Source of the DNA: Rossellomorea arthrocnemi
GTDB lineage: Bacteria > Bacillota > Bacilli > Bacillales > Bacillaceae_B
Reading direction: 5' to 3'
Assembly (NCBI RefSeq): GCF_904424705.1
Contig: NZ_CAJGBF010000024.1
Coordinates: 1 to 49,535 of the forward strand
DNA length: 49,535 nt
A program made the translations under genes and the position numbers. Under the pieces are notes generated by a model. The model saw nothing but the letters and a program-made list of their open reading frames with translations. It had not been told where the DNA came from and searched no databases. Below are positions 18,928-28,176 of the stretch, piece by piece (position 1 is the stretch's first letter; every line of letters starts with the position of its first letter).

Positions 18928-18964
18928 GCCTGATGAATCTTATATGGATTCATCAGGCTTTTTT
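18928..18964 (+). terminator. Terminator after menB
   Basis: Stem GCCTGATGAATC with GATTCATCAGGC, six-base loop region and T7. It separates menFDHB from menEC. Confidence 0.93.
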
Positions 18965-19130
18965 AAATGAAAGGTTGTGCTGTTGGTACCCGGGTGAATT
19001 GGTTGTTCACCATTCAGCATATGTTCAGTGGAAGTGCCATAACTAAAGAAAAACAAAACCGAAAGACCAAGCAACTCTCTTTAATGAATGACGAACAGGG
19101 CAACAATACGAAAGGAATGGAGAATGATTG

Positions 19131-20621
19131 ATGACAACACAGCAATTGCCTAATTGGCTAAAACAAAGAACATTTTTAACACCTGACCGAATGGCTCTAA
19201 GTAATGGTGATGGGGAGTATACATTTGCAGAGCTGTGGGAAAAAGTCATTTCCATCGGTGAACAGCTAAATACCATCGTTAAACAATCGTCTCACCCCTA
19301 TTTGGGACTCATGATCAAAAATAAAGTGAATTCTGTGTTGCTTGTTCATGCCATTCAACAGCTGGGCTTCACGACCGTACTCTTAAATCATAAGTTGAGT
19401 GAGAATGAATTATCTTTTCAAATTCAAGATATGGAGTTATCTACGGTCATATATGATGATGATTGTGAAGAAAAGCTTTCTTTTTTAGGAGAGGGCGTTA
19501 AGGGAGTCTCCTTCTCTCAATTGTTCCGCACACACCGGACACCTTTTGAGGTGAAGGATCATTTTCAGTTAGACCAAGCATGCTCGGTCATGTATACATC
19601 GGGTACGACAGGAGCGCCAAAGGGAGTTCTTCAATCATACGGAAACCATTGGTGGAGTGCCATTGGGTCTTCCTTGAATCTCGGGATAAGTGAAAATGAT
19701 ACATGGCTTTGTTCGGTTCCTCTCTTTCATATCAGCGGGTATTCAATCCTGATGAGGAGTGTTATTTATGGAATGAACGTCCGCCTGTTTGAAAGTTTTG
19801 ACGTGGAAGGAATCAATAAGGAGCTCGCGTCGGGAAAAGTCACCATCATGTCTGTTGTCAGCAATATGCTTATGCGTCTAATGCAAGACATGAAGGACAG
19901 ATGCTATCATCCAAATTTCCGTTGTATGCTGTTGGGTGGGGGGCCGGCGCCTCTCCCATTGCTTCAGGCATGTAAGGAAAAAAACGTACCGGTCTTCCAG
20001 ACATACGGAATGACAGAAACCTCCTCTCAAATCGTGACATTATCGCCTGAATACAGTATGACGAAGCTCGGGTCAGCAGGTAAGCCTCTCTTTCCTTCTG
20101 AATTAATGATCCAGTGCAAAGACGGCGCTTCAAAAGCGAATCAAGAAGGGGAGATCCTTGTGAAAGGGCCGAATGTGACACCTGGATATTACCGAAGAGA
20201 GGAAGCCAACGTCAAGAGCTTTGAATCAGGCTGGTTTCATACGGGGGATATCGGCTATGTGGATGAAGAAGGTTTCTTATTTGTATTGGACCGCCGATCT
20301 GACCTGATCATCTCCGGTGGGGAAAACGTGTACCCCGCTGAAATTGAAAGTGTCCTGCTGGGCTGTAACGGGGTGGAGGATGCAGGAGTGACAGGAATTG
20401 CAAGTGACGAGTGGGGACAGATTCCATGCGCTTTTATCGTAAAGAAAGAACATCTTGCGAAAGAGGAAATCATAAGACATTGCAAAGAGAATCTTGCTTC
20501 CTATAAACGTCCGAAAAAAATTGTATTTGTGGAAGAGCTTCCACGAAATGCTTCAAATAAACTGTTGAGAAGAGTGCTCAGAGATCAGTGGGACAAAGGA
20601 ATGTATGCCGATGAAGATTAA
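19131..20621 (+). CDS. menE: o-Succinylbenzoate-CoA ligase
   Basis: ANL-family adenylating enzyme that activates o-succinylbenzoate to its CoA thioester. The AMP-binding P-loop MYTSGTTGAPKGV, the A5-type motif FQTYGMTETSS, the GWFHTGDIGYVDEEG hinge region and the C-terminal catalytic Lys region (NASNKLLRRVLR) are all present. ATG 19131 follows GGAGA by 7 bp. 496 aa (486 in B. subtilis). The gene is 212 bp from menB, behind a terminator, and probably has its own promoter. It overlaps menC by 17 bp. Confidence 0.94.
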   Translation: MTTQQLPNWLKQRTFLTPDRMALSNGDGEYTFAELWEKVISIGEQLNTIVKQSSHPYLGLMIKNKVNSVLLVHAIQQLGFTTVLLNHKLSENELSFQIQDMELSTVIYDDDCEEKLSFLGEGVKGVSFSQLFRTHRTPFEVKDHFQLDQACSVMYTSGTTGAPKGVLQSYGNHWWSAIGSSLNLGISENDTWLCSVPLFHISGYSILMRSVIYGMNVRLFESFDVEGINKELASGKVTIMSVVSNMLMRLMQDMKDRCYHPNFRCMLLGGGPAPLPLLQACKEKNVPVFQTYGMTETSSQIVTLSPEYSMTKLGSAGKPLFPSELMIQCKDGASKANQEGEILVKGPNVTPGYYRREEANVKSFESGWFHTGDIGYVDEEGFLFVLDRRSDLIISGGENVYPAEIESVLLGCNGVEDAGVTGIASDEWGQIPCAFIVKKEHLAKEEIIRHCKENLASYKRPKKIVFVEELPRNASNKLLRRVLRDQWDKGMYADED

Positions 20622-21717
20622 ATCCATCACTCTCCACATCATTACGATGCCCTTGAAAAGACCGTTTGTGACCCATCTCCAAACGGTTGAGGAGCGGGAA
20701 GGGATCATTGTTGAGGTGCAGGACACTGACGGGCTATGCGGGCTAGGAGAATGCGTTGCTTTTTCGACACCTTGGTATACAGAAGAAACCGTTAAAACGT
20801 CCCATCATATGCTGAAGGATGTATTGATCCCACTTATGAGCAATACTCCATTCCTACACCCTGAAGAAATCGGTAAGCGGTTTGAAGCCGTTCGAGGTAA
20901 CGCTATGGCGAAGGCTGCACTTGAAATGGCGTTATGGGATCTTTATGCAAGGCAGCACAATCTGCCTCTTTGGGATATGATCGGTGGCGTGCGAAAACAA
21001 GTTCTTGCTGGAGCCGTGGTCTCAGCAGGCAACGTGGAGGAAATGATCAAGCAGACGGAAGAACTGGTTCGGGATGGATATCAGCGAATAAAGCTGAAGA
21101 TTTCCCCGGGGGCAGATATAGAGATTGTAAAAGAGTTGAGGGCTCATTTTCCAACCCTTTCCCTTTTAGCCGATGCTAATTCTTCGTATTTCCTTAAAGA
21201 CAAAACACAGCTCCAGGCATTGGATGAGTTCGACTTGGAGATGATTGAACAGCCGTTGGGAATCGACGATTTAGTAGAACATTCTCTTTTGCAAAGGGAG
21301 TTAGCCACTCCGATTTGTCTCGATGAAAGCATCGTTACTCTTCACGACATGAAGAGCGCCATTCATTTAAACAGCTGTGGGGTGGTTAACATCAAGCTTG
21401 GCAGGGTTGGTGGGTATACGAGTGCTTTGGAAATCTATCGGTTGTGCCGGGAACATGATATTAAAGTGTGGTGTGGGGGAATGATTGAATTCGGAGTTTC
21501 CCGGGCCCATAATCTGTCTCTCGCCACTCTTGAAGGTTTTTCAATTCCAGGGGATATCTCGTCCTCCTCAAAGTATTGGGACGAGGACATCATTACCACT
21601 CCGATCATTGTGAAAAATGGTGTGGCGGATCGATTGGAGGGTGCGGGTATTGGTGTAGAGTTAAACCGAAAGCGACTTGGTGTCGTCACCAAATACAAGG
21701 AAACTATTTACGTTTAA
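20605..21717 (+). CDS. menC: o-Succinylbenzoate synthase
   Basis: Enolase-superfamily dehydratase that produces o-succinylbenzoate from SHCHC. The catalytic lysines K163/K165 (KLK) and metal ligands D190 (LLADANSS), E215 (EQPLG) and D240 (CLDES) are visible. 370 aa (371 in B. subtilis). Start ATG 20605 or 20611, both behind AAAGGA (20595-20600). It overlaps menE, so the two form one unit. With menA, menF, menD, menH, menB and menE this completes the classical naphthoate pathway apart from a thioesterase and the final methylase. Confidence 0.94.
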   Translation: MPMKIKSITLHIITMPLKRPFVTHLQTVEEREGIIVEVQDTDGLCGLGECVAFSTPWYTEETVKTSHHMLKDVLIPLMSNTPFLHPEEIGKRFEAVRGNAMAKAALEMALWDLYARQHNLPLWDMIGGVRKQVLAGAVVSAGNVEEMIKQTEELVRDGYQRIKLKISPGADIEIVKELRAHFPTLSLLADANSSYFLKDKTQLQALDEFDLEMIEQPLGIDDLVEHSLLQRELATPICLDESIVTLHDMKSAIHLNSCGVVNIKLGRVGGYTSALEIYRLCREHDIKVWCGGMIEFGVSRAHNLSLATLEGFSIPGDISSSSKYWDEDIITTPIIVKNGVADRLEGAGIGVELNRKRLGVVTKYKETIYV

Positions 21718-21862
21718 ATCATCAAGCCTCTAAACCTCACGAAAAAGTAGGGAATATTCTATTCCAAAAAATTTCTTGAAATAGAAAATATTGTATTTGG
21801 GGAACCAATCCATTTATACTTAAGTAGTACATGCTCAAATGACAAATCTTTGAGGAGGAAGC

Positions 21863-22234
21863 ATGAAACTAGGTGCATTTTCTGTAAGTTTAACCGTGAA
21901 AGACATTCATCGATCAAAGTCATTTTACGAAAGCCTTGGATTTGAAATCATGGGAGGGGATATTGCTCACAATTGGCTCATTATGAAGAATGAAAATTGT
22001 ATCGTTGGCCTTTTCCAGGGAATGTTTGAAAAGAACATTCTGACGTTTAATCCAGGTTGGAATCAAAATGCAGAAAATCTGGAGGCATTCACGGACGTTC
22101 GGGAACTTCAAAAGAGTCTGAAAGCAAAAGGGATTAGCATGCTGTCTGAAGCGGATGAATCAAGCGAGGGACCTGCAAGTTTCACGATTGAAGATCCCGA
22201 TGGCAATACCATACTCGTTGATCAACACAGATAA
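21863..22234 (+). CDS. VOC-superfamily (glyoxalase/bleomycin resistance-like) protein
   Basis: 123 aa, one VOC domain with two beta-alpha-beta-beta-beta modules. The N-terminal module reads [20 protein letters not shown], and the C-terminal part [16 protein letters not shown] carries the usual Glu/His-type metal-side residues. Substrate unknown. The RBS GAGGAGG is 6-8 bp before ATG. It stands alone and shares a bidirectional terminator with the converging dehydrogenase gene. Resembles small lactoylglutathione lyase-like proteins of bacilli. Confidence 0.8.
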   Translation: MKLGAFSVSLTVKDIHRSKSFYESLGFEIMGGDIAHNWLIMKNENCIVGLFQGMFEKNILTFNPGWNQNAENLEAFTDVRELQKSLKAKGISMLSEADESSEGPASFTIEDPDGNTILVDQHR

Positions 22235-22266
22235 AAAGCCAGAGAGCAAATGCTCTCTGGCTTTTC
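22233..22266. terminator. Bidirectional terminator between VOC and SDR genes
   Basis: 15-bp stem AAAAGCCAGAGAGCA with TGCTCTCTGGCTTTT and a two-base loop, with T runs on both strands, between converging genes. Confidence 0.93.
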
Positions 22267-22272
22267 TACATA

Positions 22273-22995
22273 TTAAAATGGATTCGTCGCCCACTGAAGG
22301 GATTGTTTGATAAAGATTCTGGGATGTAATTTCAGCTGTGATATCATATGCTCCGCCAGGTCCTCCGGCTGCATGTATTTATCCTTGTCCGCTTCATCAA
22401 GCCTATCGCCAAAGGTCAGGTCCGTTGCCACCAGGCTCGGGTTGAGGGTCATGACTCTTATGTTATGTTTTCGGACTTCCTGCATGAGCGCTTCTGTCAT
22501 GCCCTGGACGGCAAATTTCGATCCACTGTACGCAGTGCTTCCTTCCGTACCTTTCAATCCGCTGCTGGATGAAATATTAATGATGTCACCCCGATTCTTC
22601 TCCATCAACTGGGGCAAAACGGCACGTGTGACATAATAGGTTCCGAACACGTTGACTTCAAAGGTCCGTTTCCATTCTTCCGGATCGATTTCCAGGAATG
22701 ATCCGTATGTTCCGATACCTGCATTGTTAATAAGGATGTCAGCCGGTCCTAAGTCATTTTGTAATTTTGAAATAGCTTGGTCCACTTGATCCATTTGGGA
22801 AATATCTGCTACTGCTACACTGGCTTTCACTCCTAGTGACCGTGCTTCCTCAGCCACTTTTTCAAGAGTGCTCTCTGTGCGCGCCAGAAGTCCGACATGG
22901 ACGCCTTCACGGGCAAGTTCCAATGCGGTCGCCTTACCGATTCCCCTGGCTGCACCCGTAACATAAGCGGTTTTGCCCTTAATCGATTGTGCCAT
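22273..22995 (-). CDS. Short-chain dehydrogenase/reductase (YoxD/FabG-like)
   Basis: 240-aa classical SDR. Cofactor motif TGAARGIGKATAL (TGxxxGxG) is at about residues 14-26, NNAG follows at about 90, and the catalytic Ser-Tyr-Lys set is present (ISSSSG, then YSGSK). Often annotated as 3-ketoacyl-ACP reductase, but it is closest in my recollection to B. subtilis YoxD, whose substrate is unknown. RBS GGAAGGATGATGG precedes the ATG. Monocistronic, between two terminators. Confidence 0.85.
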   Translation of the reverse strand: MAQSIKGKTAYVTGAARGIGKATALELAREGVHVGLLARTESTLEKVAEEARSLGVKASVAVADISQMDQVDQAISKLQNDLGPADILINNAGIGTYGSFLEIDPEEWKRTFEVNVFGTYYVTRAVLPQLMEKNRGDIINISSSSGLKGTEGSTAYSGSKFAVQGMTEALMQEVRKHNIRVMTLNPSLVATDLTFGDRLDEADKDKYMQPEDLAEHMISQLKLHPRIFIKQSLQWATNPF

Positions 22996-23083
22996 TATCC
23001 ATCATCCTTCCAATAGGGTTTCTACCGTAAGTGTAAAGGTAAGAAGTGGGATAGGCAACTATTCTACTTTCCGGGGCCGAATG

Positions 23084-23112
23084 AGAAAAAGCTCCGGAGG
23101 GGCCGGAGCTTT
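23084..23112 (-). terminator. Terminator after cydB
   Basis: On the minus strand AAAGCTCCGG pairs with CCGGAGCTTT, followed by TTCTC. It begins at the cydB stop codon. Confidence 0.8.
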
Positions 23113-24143
23113 CATTCACTTTTTTGCCGCAAGTACCGTTTATCATTCATAAATAAACTCCAGAAGTAGACAAAACCAGGGAACAGGATGATGAACCCGA
23201 CGATATACGTGATGAATACAGCCTTAAAGGAGTTGGGGTCGGTAAATCCGGACTGAATCGTGACCTCAGGGTAGATGATATAGGGCAAGTGTGCCTTACC
23301 GTATACATAACTCGCCAATACATATTGAAAGGTAACGGCGATGACGGCGACCCTGGGCATTCCCTTCATTCCTTCCTTATTTGTCGGCAGGAATAGTGCG
23401 CCTCCGGCAACGAGGAACCCTAAGAGGGAAACTAATAATATAGGTAGATCTTCCATCATCCGATCATAGATCCAGGTGGCCTCATTTTTCATGGTGAACA
23501 TAATAAGAAAGGCCATGATAACCGAAATGGGACCGATGATCAGAGCGTCCCGGCGATACATCTTGAAGGCTTCGAATTCCTTTGAAGCCTTGGAGTAATC
23601 AGCGAGAAGCAAGGATGACAGAAACAGTGTACTTGCGACGGCGAATCCGAAGAAAGCAAATTCATGTGGACTCGTAAACAGTTTCCCAAGAAGAAGGGTC
23701 TGTCCGCCATCGAAATCAATATAAGGTCCGTGGGAAATGGGAAGGACACTAATGAGCAAGCCGGGAATCAGTAAGCCGGTGATCCCTGTTACATAAGTCA
23801 GCGGCTTTCTGTAGTCATCTGCTACATGAGAGAATACAAGAAAGGCACTCCGCAGTGCCAGAAGCAGTAGAATCAAACTTCCTGGAACGAGTAATACGGT
23901 TCCTAACGAATAGGCAGCACCAGGGAACATGCTGTACACGGCCACGACTAAGGCGACGATGAATGTATTCGTGACCTCCCAGGTAGGGGACAGGTATCGA
24001 TTGGCAATATTCGTTGCTTTCGTCTTGTCATGATTAATATAGATCATCGACCAGAAGCCGGCACCAAAATCCATCGTTGCCATAACGGCATAGATAAAGA
24101 CGAATCCCCATAGTATCGTGATGGCAATCAATGCTTGTGTCAT
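23112..24143 (-). CDS. ythB: Cytochrome bd-type quinol oxidase subunit II (YthB-like)
   Basis: Membrane subunit of the cytochrome bd oxidase, which oxidises menaquinol and reduces oxygen to water without pumping protons. 343 aa with about eight or nine hydrophobic helices. The N terminus has the CydB pattern VMATMDFGAGFWS, and RYLSPTWEVTNTF follows at about residue 50. RBS GGAGGTGA precedes the ATG, 24 bp after cydA. The context (synteny, no adjacent cydCD) fits ythAB rather than the cydABCD operon of B. subtilis. Confidence 0.9.
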   Translation of the reverse strand: MTQALIAITILWGFVFIYAVMATMDFGAGFWSMIYINHDKTKATNIANRYLSPTWEVTNTFIVALVVAVYSMFPGAAYSLGTVLLVPGSLILLLLALRSAFLVFSHVADDYRKPLTYVTGITGLLIPGLLISVLPISHGPYIDFDGGQTLLLGKLFTSPHEFAFFGFAVASTLFLSSLLLADYSKASKEFEAFKMYRRDALIIGPISVIMAFLIMFTMKNEATWIYDRMMEDLPILLVSLLGFLVAGGALFLPTNKEGMKGMPRVAVIAVTFQYVLASYVYGKAHLPYIIYPEVTIQSGFTDPNSFKAVFITYIVGFIILFPGFVYFWSLFMNDKRYLRQKSE

Positions 24144-24167
24144 ATCTTCACCTCCAATTCAGGCTTG

Positions 24168-25526
24168 TTAAGTTGATAGGGGAATATCTTTTTGGTTGGC
24201 TTCCGCTTTGTTAATATCCTTTTCAGGTGGATTCCGTTTGAAATAATAGAGAAGGACCAGAACGACGGACACGGCCAAAATCGCATAAACGGAAACGAAT
24301 AGAATGAAAAGGGTTCCTAAGTTCCCTGAAGTGGTCACCGAGTCTTCCGTACTGAGAATACGGTAGATCGTCCAAGGCTGGCGTCCTGTACAGGCGAAGA
24401 TCCAACCGAATTCGATGGCCAGGATCGACAGTGGTCCTCCCGCAACAAATGCCCACATCAACCATTTTGGGAAACGGTCCTTTTTCAGTAGCTTGTTCCA
24501 CACATAGGCGATGAGTGACAGTAATATTAGCAGTGATCCTATCCCTACCATCGCGTTAAATAATGTATGAACGAACAAAGGTGGCCAGTATTCTTCAGGG
24601 AAGTCGTTTAACCCGATGACTTCCGTATCGAAGCTGTTCCCGGCCAGGAAACTGAGTGCCCAAGGAACCTCAATCCCCCATTTCACTTCCTGGGTAATAG
24701 GATCGGTGAATCCCCCAATAGCAAGAGGGGCATGGGTCTGTGTTTCAAATAACCCTTCCGCTGCAGCTAATTTCTCCGGTTGATATTCATGGAGCTGCTG
24801 AGCTGATTCATGCCCATTGATTGCCGTCAAGAATGAGAATACTCCCCCGACTAATAAGCAAATCATGAGTGACTTTCGATGGAATACATAGATTCTTGAA
24901 CCAAAGGAAGTCTTTAGCATTTTATAAGCGGAAACGGTGGCGATCGTAAATGATCCCACGACATAGGCGGATAAAGCTACATGTCCCGCCGTAACGAAAA
25001 AGCTTGGATTAAAGAATGCCTTCCAAGGATCCACGTTAGTGATTTCCCCGTTTATGATTTCAAAGCCGGCAGGCGTCCCTTCAAATGCATGGACATTCGT
25101 AATCAATACGGCTGAAGCGAGTCCGCCAATCGCCACAAGCACGAGGCTCACAATTCTCATCCAAGGTGCGATGCGATTGGCTGCATATACATAAATGGAC
25201 ATAAATAATGCTTCCACAAAGAAGGCATAGATTTCGATTTGAAACGGCAGGGCCATGACGCGCCCGATGACCTCCATGAATCCAGGCCAAAGGAGGGACA
25301 GTTGTACACCGGCAATCGTTCCGGTAGGAATGCCCACCCCTAACAAAACGGCAAAAGCCTTAGTCCAGCGTTTTGCCATCACGGAATAATCCAGATCATT
25401 GGTCCGTTGAAACATAATTTCTGCGACGAGAATCATTAACGGAATACCCACTCCAAGTGTGGCAAAAATGATATGGAACCCCATTGTGACTCCAAACATG
25501 GAACGAGCAATTACTAATTCATCCAT
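24168..25526 (-). CDS. ythA: Cytochrome bd-type quinol oxidase subunit I (YthA-like)
   Basis: Heme-bearing subunit of the bd oxidase. His18 (MGFHIIF) corresponds to the axial ligand of the high-spin heme. The PFQIEIYAFFVEALFMS block carries the conserved Glu pair of the proton path, and CTGRQPWTIYRIL is the family GRQPW motif. The Q-loop is short, as in Firmicute enzymes. The reading frame extends to a TTG at 25532, but ATG 25526 lies 8 bp from GGGAGA, giving 452 aa. It precedes ythB in a two-gene operon and would use menaquinol made by the men genes. Confidence 0.92.
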   Translation of the reverse strand: MDELVIARSMFGVTMGFHIIFATLGVGIPLMILVAEIMFQRTNDLDYSVMAKRWTKAFAVLLGVGIPTGTIAGVQLSLLWPGFMEVIGRVMALPFQIEIYAFFVEALFMSIYVYAANRIAPWMRIVSLVLVAIGGLASAVLITNVHAFEGTPAGFEIINGEITNVDPWKAFFNPSFFVTAGHVALSAYVVGSFTIATVSAYKMLKTSFGSRIYVFHRKSLMICLLVGGVFSFLTAINGHESAQQLHEYQPEKLAAAEGLFETQTHAPLAIGGFTDPITQEVKWGIEVPWALSFLAGNSFDTEVIGLNDFPEEYWPPLFVHTLFNAMVGIGSLLILLSLIAYVWNKLLKKDRFPKWLMWAFVAGGPLSILAIEFGWIFACTGRQPWTIYRILSTEDSVTTSGNLGTLFILFVSVYAILAVSVVLVLLYYFKRNPPEKDINKAEANQKDIPLST

Positions 25527-25752
25527 TCTCAAAATCTCCCTTACTAGTCTTTAACATTTCCTTATTGTCCACTTAATGGAAAATAATATTCATGATATAT
25601 GGGAGAAAGAGGTGATGTATATTTTCAGAGTCAATCATTGATGGTGGAAGATCGATCATATAATAATTGTTGGATCATAATGATCATCCGAAGTCTGATG
25701 ATAATAGGGTCTGAAAAATAGGATGGTCAGTTTTGAATTAAACCTCATTAAT

Positions 25753-25783
25753 AAGAAAAAAGAGCAGCCACCAAGGCTGCCCT
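25753..25783 (-). terminator. Terminator after the zinc-binding lipoprotein gene
   Basis: On the minus strand AGGGCAGCC pairs with GGCTGCTCT, followed by a T6 run, 12 bp after the stop codon. Confidence 0.88.
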
Positions 25784-25794
25784 CCCCACATTTT

Positions 25795-26724
25795 CTATTG
25801 CAAAGCTTGTTTCAACGTGTCAATATTTCTTTTCATCAGTGAAAAATAATCTTCATCCTTCTTACGATCTTCATCCGTGAGAACGGATAAGTTGTGAAGA
25901 GTGAGCGACTTCGCACCCAATTCATTTTGGACAACTTCTGTCAGTCTTGAAGAGACGTTCTGCTCAAAGAGGATATATTGGACATTGTCTTCTTTCCCTT
26001 TTTCAATGATTTTTTTCAGCTCCTGCTGGGACGGTTCGTCAGCAGTATTCAAACCGGCTATGGCTTCCTGATGAAGTCCGTAGCGTTCTTCCCAATAGCT
26101 ATAGGCAGCATGGGAAACGTAGAATGTTTTCTTCGGTGCATGGTCAGCCATGTCTTTAAATTCAGAGTCTAATTCGTCCAATTCTCTGGTTAACGCTTCA
26201 AGATTCGCCTGGAACTCCTCCTTATGTTCAGGCAATTCCTTTGAGAGAGTGTCCGCGATGTTTGTTGCCATAGCCTTGGAGTACACAGGATCTAGCCAAA
26301 TGTGCGGATCCACATCATGGTTATGCCCGTCGTGATCATGTTCATCTGCACTTTCCTTGTGGTGCACCTCAATTCCTTTACTTGCCGGCACAACGACGAC
26401 ATCTTCATTTTCTAATAGGGATTTGGAATCTTCAACGAATCCTTCAAGACCCATCCCGACGTAGAGGAAAATATCACCATCGGCCATTTTCATCATATCT
26501 TTCTGGGAAGGTTCGAAGGTGTGTTCATCAGCACCTGGAGGGTATATGCTTTCGACATTCACATATTCCCCACCGATTTTTTTCGTGAAATCCTCCAATG
26601 GATAGACAGTGGTGTAAATCTCTAATATATCTTTCTTTTTACCATCACCCTGGCCGGAATCGGCTCCACAGGCAGACAATACTAAAATCAATAATAATAG
26701 TGAACCTAAACGAATATAGTTCAA
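25795..26724 (-). CDS. Zinc ABC transporter substrate-binding lipoprotein (ZnuA/AdcA type)
   Basis: 309-aa cluster A-I (ZnuA/TroA) binding protein. A lipoprotein signal ends in LSAC (Cys19), so it is anchored outside the membrane. Metal-site His residues appear in PPGADEHTFEP, and a His/Asp-rich loop (about residues 120-143, HDHDGHNHD) marks a zinc-binding member. TTG start behind AAGGAGG. A Zur-like palindrome lies 33-54 bp upstream. No permease or ATPase gene is adjacent, so it must work with transporter parts encoded elsewhere. Resembles B. subtilis ZnuA (YcdH). Confidence 0.9.
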   Translation of the reverse strand: MNYIRLGSLLLLILVLSACGADSGQGDGKKKDILEIYTTVYPLEDFTKKIGGEYVNVESIYPPGADEHTFEPSQKDMMKMADGDIFLYVGMGLEGFVEDSKSLLENEDVVVVPASKGIEVHHKESADEHDHDGHNHDVDPHIWLDPVYSKAMATNIADTLSKELPEHKEEFQANLEALTRELDELDSEFKDMADHAPKKTFYVSHAAYSYWEERYGLHQEAIAGLNTADEPSQQELKKIIEKGKEDNVQYILFEQNVSSRLTEVVQNELGAKSLTLHNLSVLTDEDRKKDEDYFSLMKRNIDTLKQALQ

Positions 26725-26756
26725 GAGGAATCCTCCTTTTTAAACAGATTTATTAA

Positions 26757-26778
26757 TAACTGTAATGATTACGATTTA
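26757..26778 (-). promoter_or_regulatory. Zur-type operator
   Basis: CTGTAATGATTACGA matches the B. subtilis Zur core TCGTAATNATTACGA at 13 of 15 positions, with a perfect right half ATTACGATTT. It sits upstream of the zinc-binding protein gene, so repression under zinc sufficiency is expected. Confidence 0.78.
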
Positions 26779-26837
26779 GCACAATGGTTATTTTACTACC
26801 GAAATGGGGAATAAGCAAGATAATTGGATGGATTTAA

Positions 26838-26866
26838 TAAAAAAAAGACTCCCTCACGATTTGGAG
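26838..26866 (-). terminator. Probable terminator after yidD
   Basis: On the minus strand GACT-AACTCC can pair imperfectly with GGGAGTC, followed by a T8 run, directly after the yidD stop. Confidence 0.5.
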
Positions 26867-27112
26867 TTAGTCTGAGTCACTTATCTTTTTCCTTGGCCAT
26901 TCTTCTGGAACGTGGTCAATCCCTCCAGGATGAAACGGATGGCATTTTACAATCCGCTTCATCGTCAACCAGCCGCCCCTGAGTGCACCGAACCGGCTAA
27001 CTGCCTCGACACCGTAATGGGAGCAGGTAGGATAAAAGCGGCAAGTAGGGGGTTTAAGAGGGGAGATGACGCGCTGGTATAGCATGAATAAAAACAATAA
27101 TAATTTTTTCAT
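26867..27112 (-). CDS. yidD: Membrane protein insertion efficiency factor YidD
   Basis: 81-aa YidD/YtjA family protein that assists YidC-type insertion of membrane proteins. The N terminus is a hydrophobic/amphipathic segment ([18 protein letters not shown]). The family signature follows: [15 protein letters not shown] with two Cys, [23 protein letters not shown] at the end. Start ATG 27112 is supported by GAGGAGA; the upstream ATG in the same frame at 27127 lacks an RBS. In B. subtilis ytjA is also near luxS. Confidence 0.92.
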   Translation of the reverse strand: MKKLLLFLFMLYQRVISPLKPPTCRFYPTCSHYGVEAVSRFGALRGGWLTMKRIVKCHPFHPGGIDHVPEEWPRKKISDSD

Positions 27113-27260
27113 AACCTGTCTCCTCATAGATTTTCTTTTACTATATCAGAACCCGGATGGGGAATGAAATGTTTCGATTGTCAGCACGTGGAGAAACAGA
27201 ATAATGATAGGTTTTATGCCTAATTCATATTAAGTTGATGAAATAACTATGAATTTACGT

Positions 27261-27266
27261 TATACT
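27261..27266 (+). promoter_or_regulatory. Probable -10 element of luxS
   Basis: TATACT, 32 bp before the luxS ATG. A TTGATG at 27235-27240 is 20 bp away, too far for a standard spacer, so the -35 is unclear. Confidence 0.4.
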
Positions 27267-27298
27267 ATGAAGTAGAAACTAAATTGGGAGTGATATTA

Positions 27299-27772
27299 AT
27301 GCCTTCAGTAGAAAGCTTTGAATTAGATCATAATGCAGTGAAAGCACCGTTCGTCAGACATTGTGGTGTGCATAAAGTAGGAAGCGACGGACTTGTGAAC
27401 AAGTTTGATATCCGTTTCTGCCAGCCGAACAAGCAAGCAATGAAGCCTGATTCCATTCATACTCTTGAACATCTATTAGCATTCACGATCCGAAAATATG
27501 CTGAGCCTTATGCTCATTTTGATATCATTGATATTTCCCCGATGGGTTGCCAAACGGGCTATTATTTAGTCGTGAGTGGCCAGCCGAAAGTGGAAGAAAT
27601 CATCGATCTGTTGAATGCAACGATGAAAGAAGCTGTAGAAATCGAAGAAATCCCGGCAGCCAATGAAAAACAATGCGGGCAGGCGAAGCTTCATGATTTA
27701 GAAGGAGCCAAGAAACTGATGCGCTTCTGGTTAAGTCAAAGCGATGAAGAGTTGAAACAAGTATTCGCATAA
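27299..27772 (+). CDS. luxS: S-ribosylhomocysteine lyase (LuxS, AI-2 synthesis)
   Basis: Cleaves S-ribosylhomocysteine to homocysteine and DPD, the autoinducer-2 precursor, within the activated methyl cycle. The metal ligands H54, H58 and C126 and the catalytic C84 and E57 all sit at the standard positions of the 157-residue enzyme ([25 protein letters not shown]). ATG 27299 is used, behind GGGAG. The product homocysteine is the substrate of MetE, and the cycle continues with MetK, both encoded in this window. Confidence 0.97.
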   Translation: MPSVESFELDHNAVKAPFVRHCGVHKVGSDGLVNKFDIRFCQPNKQAMKPDSIHTLEHLLAFTIRKYAEPYAHFDIIDISPMGCQTGYYLVVSGQPKVEEIIDLLNATMKEAVEIEEIPAANEKQCGQAKLHDLEGAKKLMRFWLSQSDEELKQVFA

Positions 27773-27775
27773 AAA

Positions 27776-27820
27776 AGAAAAAGAAATCCACCGTTTTATA
27801 GGGAACGGTGGATTTCTTTA
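27776..27820. terminator. Bidirectional terminator between luxS and ytzI
   Basis: 15-bp stem AAGAAATCCACCGTT with AACGGTGGATTTCTT and an eight-base loop, between converging genes. Confidence 0.93.
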
Positions 27821-27824
27821 TGGG

Positions 27825-28004
27825 TTACTTTTTATTTTCTTTTTCTTCGTCCTGTTTCATCTTTTCGAGATGAGGATTATTTTCAAGTGGATCGACTGTA
27901 TGTTTAACGGTTGTATAGGCCTTGGACGTTGTGAGGGCACTTACGAAAATCACAAGAATACAAATGACAACCGCAATAATTAGAACAAGAGTTACCGACA
28001 TCAT
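27825..28004 (-). CDS. ytzI: YtzI-like small membrane protein
   Basis: 59-residue protein read from ATG 28004 on the minus strand. It has one N-terminal hydrophobic helix (SVTLVLIIAVVICILVIFV) and a charged Lys/Glu-rich tail (HLEKMKQDEEKENKK). RBS AAAGGGGG precedes the start. Size, topology and position next to luxS match B. subtilis ytzI; its function is unknown. The shared terminator with luxS supports it being a real gene. Confidence 0.7.
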   Translation of the reverse strand: MMSVTLVLIIAVVICILVIFVSALTTSKAYTTVKHTVDPLENNPHLEKMKQDEEKENKK

Positions 28005-28176
28005 GCAACCCCCTTTTTTTTAACTATTTTACCATAGAAAGATCGGTCATTCATGGGGGAAAAACAACATTTTTATGACGTTTCCTATGTTTTCCAATGG
28101 ATGTTTGTTATTCTGAATAGAGTGAATGTTTATAGTGTGCACTATTCTTAAAAGTCAAAGCGAGGGGGAAGTTTCC

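Noticed and set aside
21718..21862. Regulatory RNA between menC and the VOC gene
   Set aside because: Only a weak AT-rich inverted repeat is visible and no riboswitch motif was found.
25533..25752. Rex operator upstream of the cytochrome bd genes
   Set aside because: I found no TTGTGAA-N-TTCACAA-like palindrome; a GATCATAATGATC palindrome is present but does not match a known site.
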